Part shown: piece after piece, positions 17,930-26,645 of the stretch
Numbering within the stretch: position 1 is the stretch's first letter
Layout: the number at the start of each line of letters is the position of its first letter
Assembly: GCA_937922795.1 (NCBI GenBank)
Contig: CALAJK010000043.1
Span: 1 to 64,000 of the forward strand
Direction of reading: 5' to 3'
Source of the DNA: an uncultured Anaerolineae bacterium
GTDB lineage: Bacteria > Chloroflexota > Anaerolineae > Aggregatilineales > Phototrophicaceae
DNA length: 64,000 bases
Made by a program: the position numbers and the translations under genes
The notes under the pieces: generated by a model
The model's input: only the letters and a program-made list of their open reading frames with translations
Told to the model about the DNA's origin: nothing
Database searches by the model: none

Positions 17930-18735
17930 CGGCTGAGACTCGTTCATCTGCGCTGCGTGCGCTGCGCGCAGTGGCGCTGCCAGCCGAGCATGGCGGCTGG
18001 GGCTTCCTGCTGGAGCCGCTGCTGCTGGGGCTGCTGGTCGCGCCATCATGGGCCGGGGCCAGCCTGAGCCTGGGCGTGTTCGGCCTGTATTTGCTGCGCC
18101 ACCCGCTCAAGCTGGCGCTGGCCGACCGCCGGCGCGGGCGGCGCTTCGCCCGCACGGCTGCCGCCGAACGCTTCGCCCTGGTGTACACTGCCGTCGGCCT
18201 GGCCGGGCTGGGCGGCGCGGCGGCGCTGGCCGGCTCACAGGCGCTGCTGCCGCTGGCGGCGGCGATCCCGCTGGCGCTCACCCTGCTAGGATACGACGCC
18301 GCCAATCGCGCCCGCGACCTGCTCCCAGAACTGGCCGCCCCGGCGGCGCTGGCCGCTTCGGCGGCGAGCATCGCCCTGGCCGGCGGCTGGGCGCTGCCGC
18401 CCGCCCTGGCGCTGTGGGCGATCCTGGCGGCGCGCGCCATCCCCTCGGTGCTGTACGTGCGCGCCCGGCTGTGGCTGGAGCACGGCCGGCCGACAGCGAT
18501 CGCGCCGGCACTGCTGGCGCATGTGGGCGGCCTGGCTGCCGTCGTCCTGCTGAGTCTGGGCGGGCTGGCTCCCCGGCTGGCCGCGGCGGCGCTGGTCGCG
18601 CTACTGGCGCGGGCGGCGCTGGGGCTGTCGCGCTGGCGCCGTTCGGCGACGGCCAAAGTGATCGGCTTCCGCGAGATGGCCTACGGCGGGCTGACCGTCC
18701 TGGCGACAGCGGCCGGCTGCGCGCTAGGGGTGTGA
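17926..18735 (+). CDS. YwiC-like integral membrane protein
   Basis: A 269-residue membrane protein, extremely rich in Ala and Leu, with about eight spans. The conserved N-terminal signature LPAEHGGWGFLLEPLLLGLL and the later FREMAYGGLTVL are typical of the YwiC-like family, whose function is not established. It is translationally coupled to the cupin gene upstream and lies 7 bases before the ATPase gene, so it is made together with the ABC transporter. Confidence 0.8.
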   Translation: MTAETRSSALRALRAVALPAEHGGWGFLLEPLLLGLLVAPSWAGASLSLGVFGLYLLRHPLKLALADRRRGRRFARTAAAERFALVYTAVGLAGLGGAAALAGSQALLPLAAAIPLALTLLGYDAANRARDLLPELAAPAALAASAASIALAGGWALPPALALWAILAARAIPSVLYVRARLWLEHGRPTAIAPALLAHVGGLAAVVLLSLGGLAPRLAAAALVALLARAALGLSRWRRSATAKVIGFREMAYGGLTVLATAAGCALGV

Positions 18736-18742
18736 GCGCCCC

Positions 18743-19765
18743 ATGCACGTGCTGCACTGCGAGGGACTGTTCAAAGCGTTTGACGGCCAGCCGGTGGTGC
18801 GCGGCGTCGATCTGCGCGCGCGCGCTGGGCAGATCATCGGCCTGCTGGGACCGAGCGGCTGCGGCAAGACCACCACGCTGCGCTTGATCGCCGGCTTTGA
18901 GTGGCCGGACGCCGGCCGCATCGTCATTCAAGGGCGCACGGTGGTTGGACCCGGCGAGCGCGTGCCGCCAGAGGCGCGGCGGGTGGGCATGGTGTTCCAA
19001 GAGTATGCGCTGTTCCCGCATCTGGACGTGGCCGGCAACGTAGCTTTCGGCCTGAACCTACCCCCGCGCGAGAAGGCCGCCCGCACCGCCGAGCTGCTGG
19101 CGCTGGTCGGGCTGGCCGACCTGGAGCGCCGCTCGCCCCATGAGCTGTCCGGTGGGCAGCAGCAGCGGGTGGCACTGGCGCGGGCGCTGGCTCCGGAACC
19201 GCAGGTGCTGCTGCTGGATGAACCGTTCTCCAACCTCGACGCCGCCTTGCGCGCCCAAGTGCGGGGCGAAGTGCGCGCCATCCTCAAGGCAGCCGGCACG
19301 ACCTGCGTGTTCGTCACCCATGACCAGGAGGAGGCGCTCAGCCTGGCTGACGAAGTAGCGGTGATGTTCGATGGCCAGATCGCCCAGTGCGCCGCGCCGG
19401 AGACGCTCTACCACCGGCCGGCCAGCCGATCAGTAGCCGCCTTCGTCGGCGAGGCCAACTTCCTGCCGGGCGAGGCCGCCGGCGACGCAGCGCGCTGCGC
19501 CCTGGGACTTGTGCCGCTGGCCGAACCGACGCGCGGCCCGGTCGAACTGCTCATCCGCCCTGAAGGCCTGCGCCTCGATGGAGATGGTGCGCCAGCGCTG
19601 GTCATCTGGCGCGAATTCTACGGCCATGATCAACGCGTCGGCCTGCGCCTGGCCGATGGCATGCTGCTGGTGGCGCGGCTCGACGCCCGCCAGTCGGTCG
19701 CGCCCGGCGACTCGGTTCGGGTGAGCGCCCGCCCGCCCGCCCGCGCGTTCCCTGCCGCTGGCTGA
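18743..19765 (+). CDS. ABC transporter ATP-binding protein, FbpC/PotA type
   Basis: The 340-residue ATPase that powers the permease at 15976. Walker A is [11 protein letters not shown]-loop VFQEYALFPH, signature LSGGQQQRVALARAL, Walker B LLLDEPFSNLD and switch His VTHDQEEAL. A C-terminal TOBE-like domain (residues ~240-335; LLIRPEGLRLDGDG) is typical of the FbpC/MalK branch and may regulate activity. It ends the four-gene unit. Confidence 0.92.
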   Translation: MHVLHCEGLFKAFDGQPVVRGVDLRARAGQIIGLLGPSGCGKTTTLRLIAGFEWPDAGRIVIQGRTVVGPGERVPPEARRVGMVFQEYALFPHLDVAGNVAFGLNLPPREKAARTAELLALVGLADLERRSPHELSGGQQQRVALARALAPEPQVLLLDEPFSNLDAALRAQVRGEVRAILKAAGTTCVFVTHDQEEALSLADEVAVMFDGQIAQCAAPETLYHRPASRSVAAFVGEANFLPGEAAGDAARCALGLVPLAEPTRGPVELLIRPEGLRLDGDGAPALVIWREFYGHDQRVGLRLADGMLLVARLDARQSVAPGDSVRVSARPPARAFPAAG

Positions 19766-19847
19766 GGACGGCGCTGGTTGGCGCTTTGGCCGGCGAAAAG
19801 CTAGACTCAGAAGCAGCGCAGGTGAAGCGTGGACGAACTGATCCCCT

Positions 19848-21539
19848 ATGAGAAATATCTACCGGACGCTGCAAGATACCGACGCGGGCGTGCTGGCCGT
19901 CCTAGCGAAATGCTGGAAAGTGAACATCTCCGGCCTCGATCCTCAGGCCGCCATCCAAGCCATTGGCGCGGCCATGCTCGACCCGGCTCAAGCTGAGCGC
20001 GTCTGGGCATCGCTAACCGATGACCAGCGCGGCGCGCTGCAGATGCTGATCGGCTCCGGCGGCAAGATGCCGCTGGCCAAATTCGCCCGGCTGTTCGGCG
20101 ACATCCGCCAGATGGGGCCGGCGCAGATCGCCCGCGCCAACCCGCTGGATAACCCCGCCTCGGTGGCCGAGGCGCTGTATTACCGCGGGCTGATCGCTCA
20201 GGCGTTCGAGCAGGCGGACACCGGGCCGCGGGTTGTCGTTTACGTCCCCCCCGACCTGGTGAAAGAACTGCCCGTCCACAGCACCTCATACTCTAACCTT
20301 GGCGCAGCCGCCGACCAACCAGCGGCCTTCGCCGTGCTGGAGACGGTCGCAGACGTCCAGCCCGCCGACACTTCCATCGTGGACGACCTGACCACGCTGC
20401 TGGCCTTCGCCCAACTGCACACGCCGACGCTGGCGGACGAGACGCTGGCGGAAGCGGACGCCCGCGCGCTGCTGCCGCACCTGCTCAAGCCGGACGCGCC
20501 GCGGCTGGCCTTCCTGGTCGGGCTGGGACTGAGCGCCGGCCTGCTTGAGGTCCAGGGGGGACGGCTGTATCCCCGCCGGCCAGAGACGCGGCGCTGGCTG
20601 CCGGCGGCGCGCGCCGTCCAGGTGCAGGCGCTGGCCGAGGCCTGGCGCGGCAGCACGCTCTACCGCGAATTGTGGCATGTACCCGGCCTGCATCCCGAGC
20701 CGGGGGGCGAATTGGACGAATACGACGCCTCGGTCGCCCGCGGCAACGCGCTGGAGCTGCTGGCTTCGCGCGCGCCGCGCAGCGACTGGTGGTCGATCGA
20801 GTCGTTCATCGAAGTGATGCGCGCCGCCGACCCTGACTTCCAGCGCCCTGGCGGCGACTACGATAGCTGGTATATTCGCAACGACAAGGACGAGTACCTG
20901 ACCGGCTTCGAAAGCTGGGATGCCGTCGAGGGCGCGCTGCTGGAGTTTTACATCGTCGGCCCGATGCACTGGCTGGGGCTGGTGGATCGCGCCGAGGACG
21001 CCGCCCGCCTGACGGCTTACGGCCGCGCCTTCTTGAACATGGGCCCCTGGCCGACCGTGCCCGACCCTGAAGACCATATCACGCTCAAACCGGACGGCAT
21101 CCTGCTCATCTCGCGCAAGATTTCGCGCGCTGATCGCTTTCAACTCGCCCGCGTGACCACCTGGCTGGCCGCCGGCGACCCCTACCAGTACCGCCTGGAC
21201 GCCGCCAGCCTGCGCCGCGCCGCCGACCAGGGCATCACCCCGGCGCAGATCGCCGGCTTTCTGGGGCGGATGCTCGGCGACCAGCCGCTGCCCAAAGCGG
21301 TGGCGGATCTGCTGGGTAGCCTGCCCGCCGGACCGTCGCTGGCAGTGACGCTGGAACGCCTGATGGTGCTGCGGACGACCGCGCCGGAGACGCTCGACCG
21401 CATCTACGAGACGCCAGCGCTGCGCCGCTACCTGGGCGCGCGGCTGGGGCCGATGGCGGTCACCGTGCGCGACGGCCAGTGGGAAGCGCTGTGCGCCGCG
21501 CTGGCGGCGCAGGGCATCGAGGCCGAGGTGCGGGAGTGA
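19848..21539 (+). CDS. XPB/Ssl2-like helicase-C domain protein without motor
   Basis: A 563-residue protein resembling the helicase-associated (XPB/Ssl2 N-terminal-like, Helicase_C_3) proteins of Actinobacteria and Chloroflexota. Helical wing-type DNA-binding segments at the N-terminus (SLTDDQRGALQMLIGSGGKMPLAKFARLFG) and the C-terminal block LKPDGILLISRKISRADRFQLARVT ... YQYRLDAASLRRAADQGIT fit the family. There is no Walker A or B motif, so it cannot itself be a helicase. Family function is not known; DNA binding is likely. It lies 10 bases before an ATPase/nuclease pair on the same strand. Confidence 0.75.
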   Translation: MRNIYRTLQDTDAGVLAVLAKCWKVNISGLDPQAAIQAIGAAMLDPAQAERVWASLTDDQRGALQMLIGSGGKMPLAKFARLFGDIRQMGPAQIARANPLDNPASVAEALYYRGLIAQAFEQADTGPRVVVYVPPDLVKELPVHSTSYSNLGAAADQPAAFAVLETVADVQPADTSIVDDLTTLLAFAQLHTPTLADETLAEADARALLPHLLKPDAPRLAFLVGLGLSAGLLEVQGGRLYPRRPETRRWLPAARAVQVQALAEAWRGSTLYRELWHVPGLHPEPGGELDEYDASVARGNALELLASRAPRSDWWSIESFIEVMRAADPDFQRPGGDYDSWYIRNDKDEYLTGFESWDAVEGALLEFYIVGPMHWLGLVDRAEDAARLTAYGRAFLNMGPWPTVPDPEDHITLKPDGILLISRKISRADRFQLARVTTWLAAGDPYQYRLDAASLRRAADQGITPAQIAGFLGRMLGDQPLPKAVADLLGSLPAGPSLAVTLERLMVLRTTAPETLDRIYETPALRRYLGARLGPMAVTVRDGQWEALCAALAAQGIEAEVRE

Positions 21540-21549
21540 GGGTGAACGC

Positions 21550-22398
21550 ATGATCACTCAACTGCACATCGAGAATTTTAAGGCCTGGGCGAACACCGGT
21601 ATGCTGCGTATCGCTCCGCTAACCGGGTTCTTCGGGACGAACAGCTCCGGCAAGACCAGTCTGCTGCAACTGCTGCTGCTGCTCAAACAGACGGCGCAGT
21701 CTCTGGATCGGCGTCAGGTGCTCCGTCTGGGCGATAAAGATTCATTAGTTGATCTGGGCACGTTTTACGACATCATTCACACACACCAGCAGGACGATCT
21801 CGCAGTGCGTTTTGGACTGAAGTGGACGCTGCCCGCCCCTTTACAAATCGCTGACCCCAAACACGCCCTGAGCCTGGACGAGATCGTCTTCCAGGCAGCT
21901 ATCCGTCGCTGGGACCATATCGTCCAGGTCGAGTCATTTGAGTATCAGGGCGGAAATCTGCGCGTAGGCATGAAGCGCAAAGGGCAGGACGACTATGACA
22001 TCTCGATTGAAGGCTACGACGCCAAACGCAAGCGGGGCCGCCCGGCGATCATCCCTGCGCCGGTCAAGTTTTACGGGTTTCCAGATGAGGCGCTGGCGGA
22101 ATATCAGAATGTGGGCTTCCTGGCCGATCTAGCGCTGGCGCTGGAGCAGCAGTTGGGGCGTCTCATCTACCTCGGCCCGCTGCGCGAATATCCGCAGCGC
22201 AGCTACCTGTGGGGCGAAGAGCGCCCGACCGATGTAGGCCGGCGCGGTGAACTGGCAGTGGCGGCGCGGCTGGCTGCCAATGCGGCGAAGATGCAGTTTT
22301 CCCGCAACTGGCCGAAAGATTTCTTCGGCGACCAGACCGGCGACCTCATCGCCATGACGGAAGCCGCTATGCAGCGCCGGCTGAAGGCCAGGGCATGA
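21550..22398 (+). CDS. AAA ATPase of the DUF3696 type with internal deletion
   Basis: Residues 1-240 are the N-terminal lobe of an SMC/OLD-like AAA ATPase: LHIENFKAW at the start, Walker A GTNSSGKTSLLQL (29-40), and RLIYLGPLREYPQRSYLW (204-221). Residues 253-275 (NWPKDFFGDQTGD, MTEAAM) look like the extreme C-terminal DUF3696 tail of complete relatives, which are about 370-400 residues long. The ABC signature, Walker B and H-loop that should lie between are absent, and the frame is kept. I place the join near 22280-22310. ATP hydrolysis is unlikely. The stop overlaps the PIN gene as ATGA. Either a decayed gene or an assembly collapse. Confidence 0.75.
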   Translation: MITQLHIENFKAWANTGMLRIAPLTGFFGTNSSGKTSLLQLLLLLKQTAQSLDRRQVLRLGDKDSLVDLGTFYDIIHTHQQDDLAVRFGLKWTLPAPLQIADPKHALSLDEIVFQAAIRRWDHIVQVESFEYQGGNLRVGMKRKGQDDYDISIEGYDAKRKRGRPAIIPAPVKFYGFPDEALAEYQNVGFLADLALALEQQLGRLIYLGPLREYPQRSYLWGEERPTDVGRRGELAVAARLAANAAKMQFSRNWPKDFFGDQTGDLIAMTEAAMQRRLKARA

Positions 22399-22883
22399 TT
22401 GCGGTCATAGATACCAACGTGCCGGTGGTCGCTAACGGTCGGGCTGACCAAGCGTCGCCGGCCTGTGTGCTGACCTGCGTTGACCGACTGAGAGCTTTGA
22501 TGGATGTGGGTACGTTGGTGTTGGATGCCGATTACCGGATCCTGACGGAGTATCATCACCACCTGCGATCTTCCGGGCAGCCGGGCGTCGGCGACGGATT
22601 TCTACGTTGGGTGCTGACGCATCAACGAACGCATCGCTGCAGCTATGTACAGTTGAGGCTGGCAGAGCCAGGTGACCCTAACAGCTTCGTGGATTTTCCT
22701 GACGACCCGCGCCTGGCCGCATTCGATCCGTCGGATCGCGCGTTCACGGCGGCGGCGCGCGCCCATCCCGATCATCCGCCGGTCTGGGAAGCAGTAGATA
22801 CCGACTGGCAGCAGCACGCGCGAGCGCTTCAAGAAAATGGCGTCGCGATCGAGTTTCTATGCCCCGACGATATTGCTCGCTAA
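22395..22883 (+). CDS. PIN-like nuclease
   Basis: A 162-residue PIN-fold protein, a predicted metal-dependent ribonuclease. Acidic residues fall where PIN active sites have them: Asp6 in IAVIDTN, Asp44/Asp46 and Glu52 in LVLDADYRILTEY, Asp111/Asp114 in FDPSDRAFTAAA, and Asp135/Asp137 in VDTDW. It is translationally coupled to the truncated AAA ATPase, its probable partner. Both genes together resemble two-component nuclease/ATPase modules found in defence islands; no antitoxin of the VapB type is seen. Confidence 0.75.
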   Translation: MIAVIDTNVPVVANGRADQASPACVLTCVDRLRALMDVGTLVLDADYRILTEYHHHLRSSGQPGVGDGFLRWVLTHQRTHRCSYVQLRLAEPGDPNSFVDFPDDPRLAAFDPSDRAFTAAARAHPDHPPVWEAVDTDWQQHARALQENGVAIEFLCPDDIAR

Positions 22884-24793
22884 TCTCGCTCATTTTGTTC
22901 TGCCTGCTCCCGCTGGCTGCGCCCGCCCATGCCCAGCCGCCGGCTTCGTCCACCGCGTTCCCCACGCTGGCCGCGCTGGAAGCGGCCGCCCCGCCGGCGG
23001 CCGACCCGGTCGCGCTGGCGCGGCGGCTGCGCGGCGTCCAGCACATCCCGCCGCCGCCCGCCGCTGTCCCGACGCGCCGGGTGGGCGAGCGCCAGCGTTT
23101 CTGGGTGCTGAACCCCGACGAACGCCGCGAATTCCAGGTGTGGGCGCGGCTGCGCGTCGTCAGCGAGCATCTGTATTTGTGGGTGCAGGATGAGCTGCCC
23201 GACGGGACGCCAGTGACTGTCTTGCGCGACGACGACTTGCAAGCGCTGGCCGGCGCTTTCGACGCCCGCATCTACCCGCAGGTGCGCGAGCTGTGGGGGA
23301 GCGAGGCATCGCCCGGCGTGGACGGCGACCGGCGCATCTACGGCCTGTTCGCCTTTGGGCTGGGGCCAGGGCTGGCCGCCTACTTCGCCGGGCGGCATAT
23401 GTATTCGGCGGCGGTGTACCCCACCAGCAACCAGCACGATATGTTCATCTTCAACCTGGACGCTTTGGGCGTGCGGCCCGCCCGCGCTTCAGACGCGGCG
23501 CGGCTCCCACTGGCGGCGGTGGAGAGCGTCGTCGCCCATGAATTTCAACACATGATCCGCGCCAACTTGCAGCTCAACGACGCCATCTGGCTGAACGAGG
23601 GCTTCTCCAGCTTCACCCAACTGCTGCTGTACGGCGACCCCGGCGCGGCGCTGGCGTTTCTGACCAGCCCGGCTACGCAGCTCAACACCTGGGCTGAGGA
23701 CGGCCCGCGCGCGCCGCACTACGGCGCGTCGCTGCTGTTCGTGACTTACTTCTACGAGCGCTTCGGCCTGGAGGCGCTGCGGCAGGTCAGCGTCGACCCC
23801 GGGACGGGGCTGGACGCCTTCGACCGCGTTCTGCGGGCGCGGGGCGAGCCGGGCGTGGACGCCTTCTTCGCCGACTGGGCCGCCGCCAACTACGTGATGG
23901 ATCCCGCCCTGGCCGACGGGCGCTACGGCTACCGACTGCTGCCGCCGGGGCTGCCGGGCGCGCTGCCGCTGACCACCGTCACCGCTTACCCGTATGAAGC
24001 CGCTGGAAGCATTCCGCAGTACGCCGCCCTGGCCTATACGCTGGCCAACCTGAAAGGGCTGGCGGCGCTGGAGGTGCGGTTGGACGCGCCGGCAGAGGCG
24101 CCGCTGATCCCGCAGCCGCCCCCGGCCGGACAATGGTTCTGGACGGGCGGGCGCGGCGACATGAGCAATCCCACGCTGACGCGAGCGTTCGACCTGACGG
24201 GCGTCGAGGCGGCCACGCTGCGCTACCGCGTCTGGCATCACTTGGAAGATCGTTGGGACTACGCTTACCTGACGGTCAGCGCGGATAGCGGGCAGACCTG
24301 GGACATCCTGAGCACGCCCTACATGACCGCCGACAACCCGCACAGCACCGCCTACGGGCCGGGCTATACCGGCCTGAGCGCCGGCTGGCTGGAAGAGCGC
24401 GTGCCGCTGGACGCTTACGCCGGGCGGCAAATCCTGGTGCGGTTTGAGGTCATCACCGACGATGCGGTATCGCAGGCGGGGCTGGCGCTGGACGACATCG
24501 CTGTGCCGGAGATCGGCTACGCCGCTGACTTCGAGGCCGACGGCGGCAGCTGGGAGGCGGCCGGCTGGGCGCGGGTGGATAACCGCCTGCCGCAGCGCGT
24601 CTGGGTGCAGGCTGTTCAGCACCTGGCGGGCGACGTGCAGGTCGTCCGTTGGCCGGCAGCCGGCGGGGGCGCGTGGTCGCTGGCGCTGGCTCCCGGCGTC
24701 GAGCAGGTGACGCTGATGATCATCCCGCACGCGCCCTTCACCACCGCCCCCATGCCGTATACGCTCCAGATCACCGCCCGCTCAGGCGAATGA
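22859..24793 (+). CDS. secreted zinc metallopeptidase
   Basis: A 644-residue exported protein: signal peptide SLISLILFCLLPLAAPAHAQ, then a catalytic domain with HEFQHMI (227-233) and the downstream WLNEGFSSF with Glu247 as third zinc ligand, a gluzincin pattern. The region from ~residue 405 (FWTGGRGDMSNPTLTRAFDL ... WHHLEDRWDYAYLTVSADSG) is the beta-sandwich seen in immune-inhibitor-A-type (M6-like) proteases. It should degrade extracellular protein. The start overlaps the PIN gene end by 25 bases; no strong ribosome site is present, so the start is less sure than the rest. Confidence 0.82.
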   Translation: MPRRYCSLISLILFCLLPLAAPAHAQPPASSTAFPTLAALEAAAPPAADPVALARRLRGVQHIPPPPAAVPTRRVGERQRFWVLNPDERREFQVWARLRVVSEHLYLWVQDELPDGTPVTVLRDDDLQALAGAFDARIYPQVRELWGSEASPGVDGDRRIYGLFAFGLGPGLAAYFAGRHMYSAAVYPTSNQHDMFIFNLDALGVRPARASDAARLPLAAVESVVAHEFQHMIRANLQLNDAIWLNEGFSSFTQLLLYGDPGAALAFLTSPATQLNTWAEDGPRAPHYGASLLFVTYFYERFGLEALRQVSVDPGTGLDAFDRVLRARGEPGVDAFFADWAAANYVMDPALADGRYGYRLLPPGLPGALPLTTVTAYPYEAAGSIPQYAALAYTLANLKGLAALEVRLDAPAEAPLIPQPPPAGQWFWTGGRGDMSNPTLTRAFDLTGVEAATLRYRVWHHLEDRWDYAYLTVSADSGQTWDILSTPYMTADNPHSTAYGPGYTGLSAGWLEERVPLDAYAGRQILVRFEVITDDAVSQAGLALDDIAVPEIGYAADFEADGGSWEAAGWARVDNRLPQRVWVQAVQHLAGDVQVVRWPAAGGGAWSLALAPGVEQVTLMIIPHAPFTTAPMPYTLQITARSGE

Positions 24794-24812
24794 CGCTGCC
24801 CGCAGCCTCAGC

Positions 24813-25601
24813 TTACTGGCCGCACGCCCCCGACGGGTTGACGAAATCGGCGCTCACCCAACCCTGCCGGTTTTGGTAGATGACGCGGAACCAGCCGGGG
24901 ATGCGTTCGGTGGCCGTCCAGGTGGTGTTATACGGCAGCCGGGTGATGATGGCGCTGGTAGTGTTCGGCTCTTCGCGCAGGCGCACCGTCCGCTTGATGG
25001 TCACGCGGCAGTTCGTCAGCGCGCCGCCGGTCGCCGGCGCGACCGCCGCCCCTGGCGCGGGCGTCGCACCAGCAAGGGTGACCGCTGGTTCGGGCGCGGC
25101 GGGCTGCGGCAGGCCGGCGCTGGTCAGCAGCACCGTGCCGGCCGTCTTGATGACGCCGCAGGTGTAGTCACCATCGCTGATTGCCGTGAGCTGCACCAGC
25201 GGCCGCGGCGACTGGTTGGCGTCCAGGAAGAACAGGCTGCCGCCGCCTTGCAAGCAGATCTTGATGTCGTTGTTGAAGACGGTGACATGCGCGCCGTTGC
25301 CCAGGATGGCGAACACATCGACCGCCTGGTTGATGCCCAGACCGAGCACGTCAGGGTTGCCGATCTCGGCGGCGTTCACCAGGAAGTTGCCGTTCTGCAC
25401 CAGAAAACGGCAGTAGACGCCGCCGCTGGAAACGGTGCCGAACGGGATGTCGTAGCGCGCGATCGGGTTCGTCTGGCCGGTTAGGTCGGCGCACAGCGGC
25501 AGATTGCGCGACGGCGTCGGCGCTTGCGCGGCCAGCGGCGCGGCCAGGGCGATCAGCGCCAGCCCAGCCAGCATGATCAGGAGCGCAGTCGTTCGTTTCA
25601 T
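24813..25601 (-). CDS. secreted protein with C-terminal SH3b domain
   Basis: A 262-residue exported protein with signal peptide RTTALLIMLAGLALIALAAP. Residues ~30-160 form an unrecognised domain with several Cys (PLCADL, VYCRFLV, DIKICLQ, DYTCGV). A Pro/Ala linker leads to an SH3b domain at ~200-258 (VRLREEPNTTSAIITRLPYNT ... GWFRVIYQNRQGWVSADFV). Similar SH3b modules occur in two other secreted proteins of this window. Convergent with the metallopeptidase gene. Confidence 0.75.
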   Translation of the reverse strand: MKRTTALLIMLAGLALIALAAPLAAQAPTPSRNLPLCADLTGQTNPIARYDIPFGTVSSGGVYCRFLVQNGNFLVNAAEIGNPDVLGLGINQAVDVFAILGNGAHVTVFNNDIKICLQGGGSLFFLDANQSPRPLVQLTAISDGDYTCGVIKTAGTVLLTSAGLPQPAAPEPAVTLAGATPAPGAAVAPATGGALTNCRVTIKRTVRLREEPNTTSAIITRLPYNTTWTATERIPGWFRVIYQNRQGWVSADFVNPSGACGQ

Positions 25602-25740
25602 GGGCTCTACCTCCTCGCCTGAAACGATGTGCGGTCGGAATTATAGGCGCGCAGCGGGACGGCTTCAACTCCTGACCGGCCAGCGCCGGATCAAAAGGAC
25701 GGCCTGACGCGGCCGTCCTGTAGACTGATAGGGCGCCGCG

Positions 25741-25902
25741 TCAATCCCGGGCGGCGACGTAGTTGAGGATGAGCGCGGCGATGGCTCCCGGAACCCAGCC
25801 GGCCAGCGTCAGCGCGAATACGATGATGACCGTGCCGCAGCCCCGGTCGATGACCGCCAGCGGCGGAAAGACGATGCACAGCAGAGCGCGAAAGCAGCCC
25901 AT
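25741..25902 (-). CDS. Pmp3/YqaE-family small membrane protein
   Basis: A 53-residue protein with two membrane spans of the Pmp3/UPF0057 family: FRALLCIVFPPLAVIDRGCGT with the conserved FPP-x-AV pattern, then VFALTLAGWVPGAIAALILNYV. In other organisms such proteins respond to salt or cold and affect membrane potential. I chose the ATG at 25902 because a GGAGG lies 9 bases upstream; the ATG 21 bases earlier lacks one. Confidence 0.85.
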   Translation of the reverse strand: MGCFRALLCIVFPPLAVIDRGCGTVIIVFALTLAGWVPGAIAALILNYVAARD

Positions 25903-25955
25903 GTCTTCATACCTCCGTTTCAAACCAGCTTCTTGCTTTACGCAGACCAGCAGCG

Positions 25956-26645
25956 TCAGGTTGCGGGCAGGCTGCCCGGCGCGATGAAGTCTGCGATCAG
26001 CGCTCCAGCGCGGCGGGCAGCGTCCGGCGTGAAGTGCAAGCCGTCGAAGGTGAAAGCGTAGCCGCCGCGCGCACGCTCAGTTTCGTAGTCCTCCCAACCG
26101 GCGGCGATGCGCCGCCCGATCAGGGTGATCGCCCCCAGGTTCAGCGGCGGGCGTTCCGGCACGTGGGCGGGTGTAAAAGCGGCCAGCAGGTCAAGCGCCG
26201 GGACGTTCAGGGCGCGCGCCGCTTGGGCAGCCAACTGGTTGTACTCCCGCAGCGCGGCGGCTGTCGCCGGATTGTATTCGATGGGCGGCAGCCCAACCCA
26301 GGTCGGGACGTAGGCCAGCGCCAGCCGTTCGAGCAGCGCGCGGTAGGCGCGGGCGAACTGGTCTGGCGTGACGACGCCGTCCGAGATGCCCTTGGTCTGG
26401 GCGTAGTAGGGGCGGGTCGCCGGCTGGCTGTAGGAGATGGCATCGTTGCCGCCGATCATCACGAACGCGCCGTCGGGCTGGAGCGCCAGCGCCGCGTCCA
26501 GCCGCGCCAGCAGATTGAGCACGGTATCGCCGCCCACGCCGGCGTTGACCAGCGTATAGGCCGGCAGCCGCCGCGCCGCTTCATCCAGATAGCGGCCGCC
26601 GTAGCCACCCCAGGTCAGGCTGTCGCCCAAAAAGACGAGCTTCAT
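25956..26645 (-). CDS. SGNH/GDSL hydrolase (copy 2)
   Basis: A 229-residue SGNH esterase without signal peptide. The four blocks are visible: FLGDSLTWGG (Ser), NAGVGGDT (Gly), MIGGNDAI (Asn) and DGLHFTPDAA (Asp/His). Likely a lipase or acyl-esterase on small substrates. It overlaps the preceding homologue by 4 bases and shares with it the same block order and length, so the two are a tandem duplication. Confidence 0.88.
   Translation of the reverse strand: MKLVFLGDSLTWGGYGGRYLDEAARRLPAYTLVNAGVGGDTVLNLLARLDAALALQPDGAFVMIGGNDAISYSQPATRPYYAQTKGISDGVVTPDQFARAYRALLERLALAYVPTWVGLPPIEYNPATAAALREYNQLAAQAARALNVPALDLLAAFTPAHVPERPPLNLGAITLIGRRIAAGWEDYETERARGGYAFTFDGLHFTPDAARRAGALIADFIAPGSLPAT

Noticed and set aside
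20286-21557. A long minus-strand frame opposite the XPB/Ssl2-like gene
   Set aside because: Low-complexity shadow; the plus-strand protein matches a known family.
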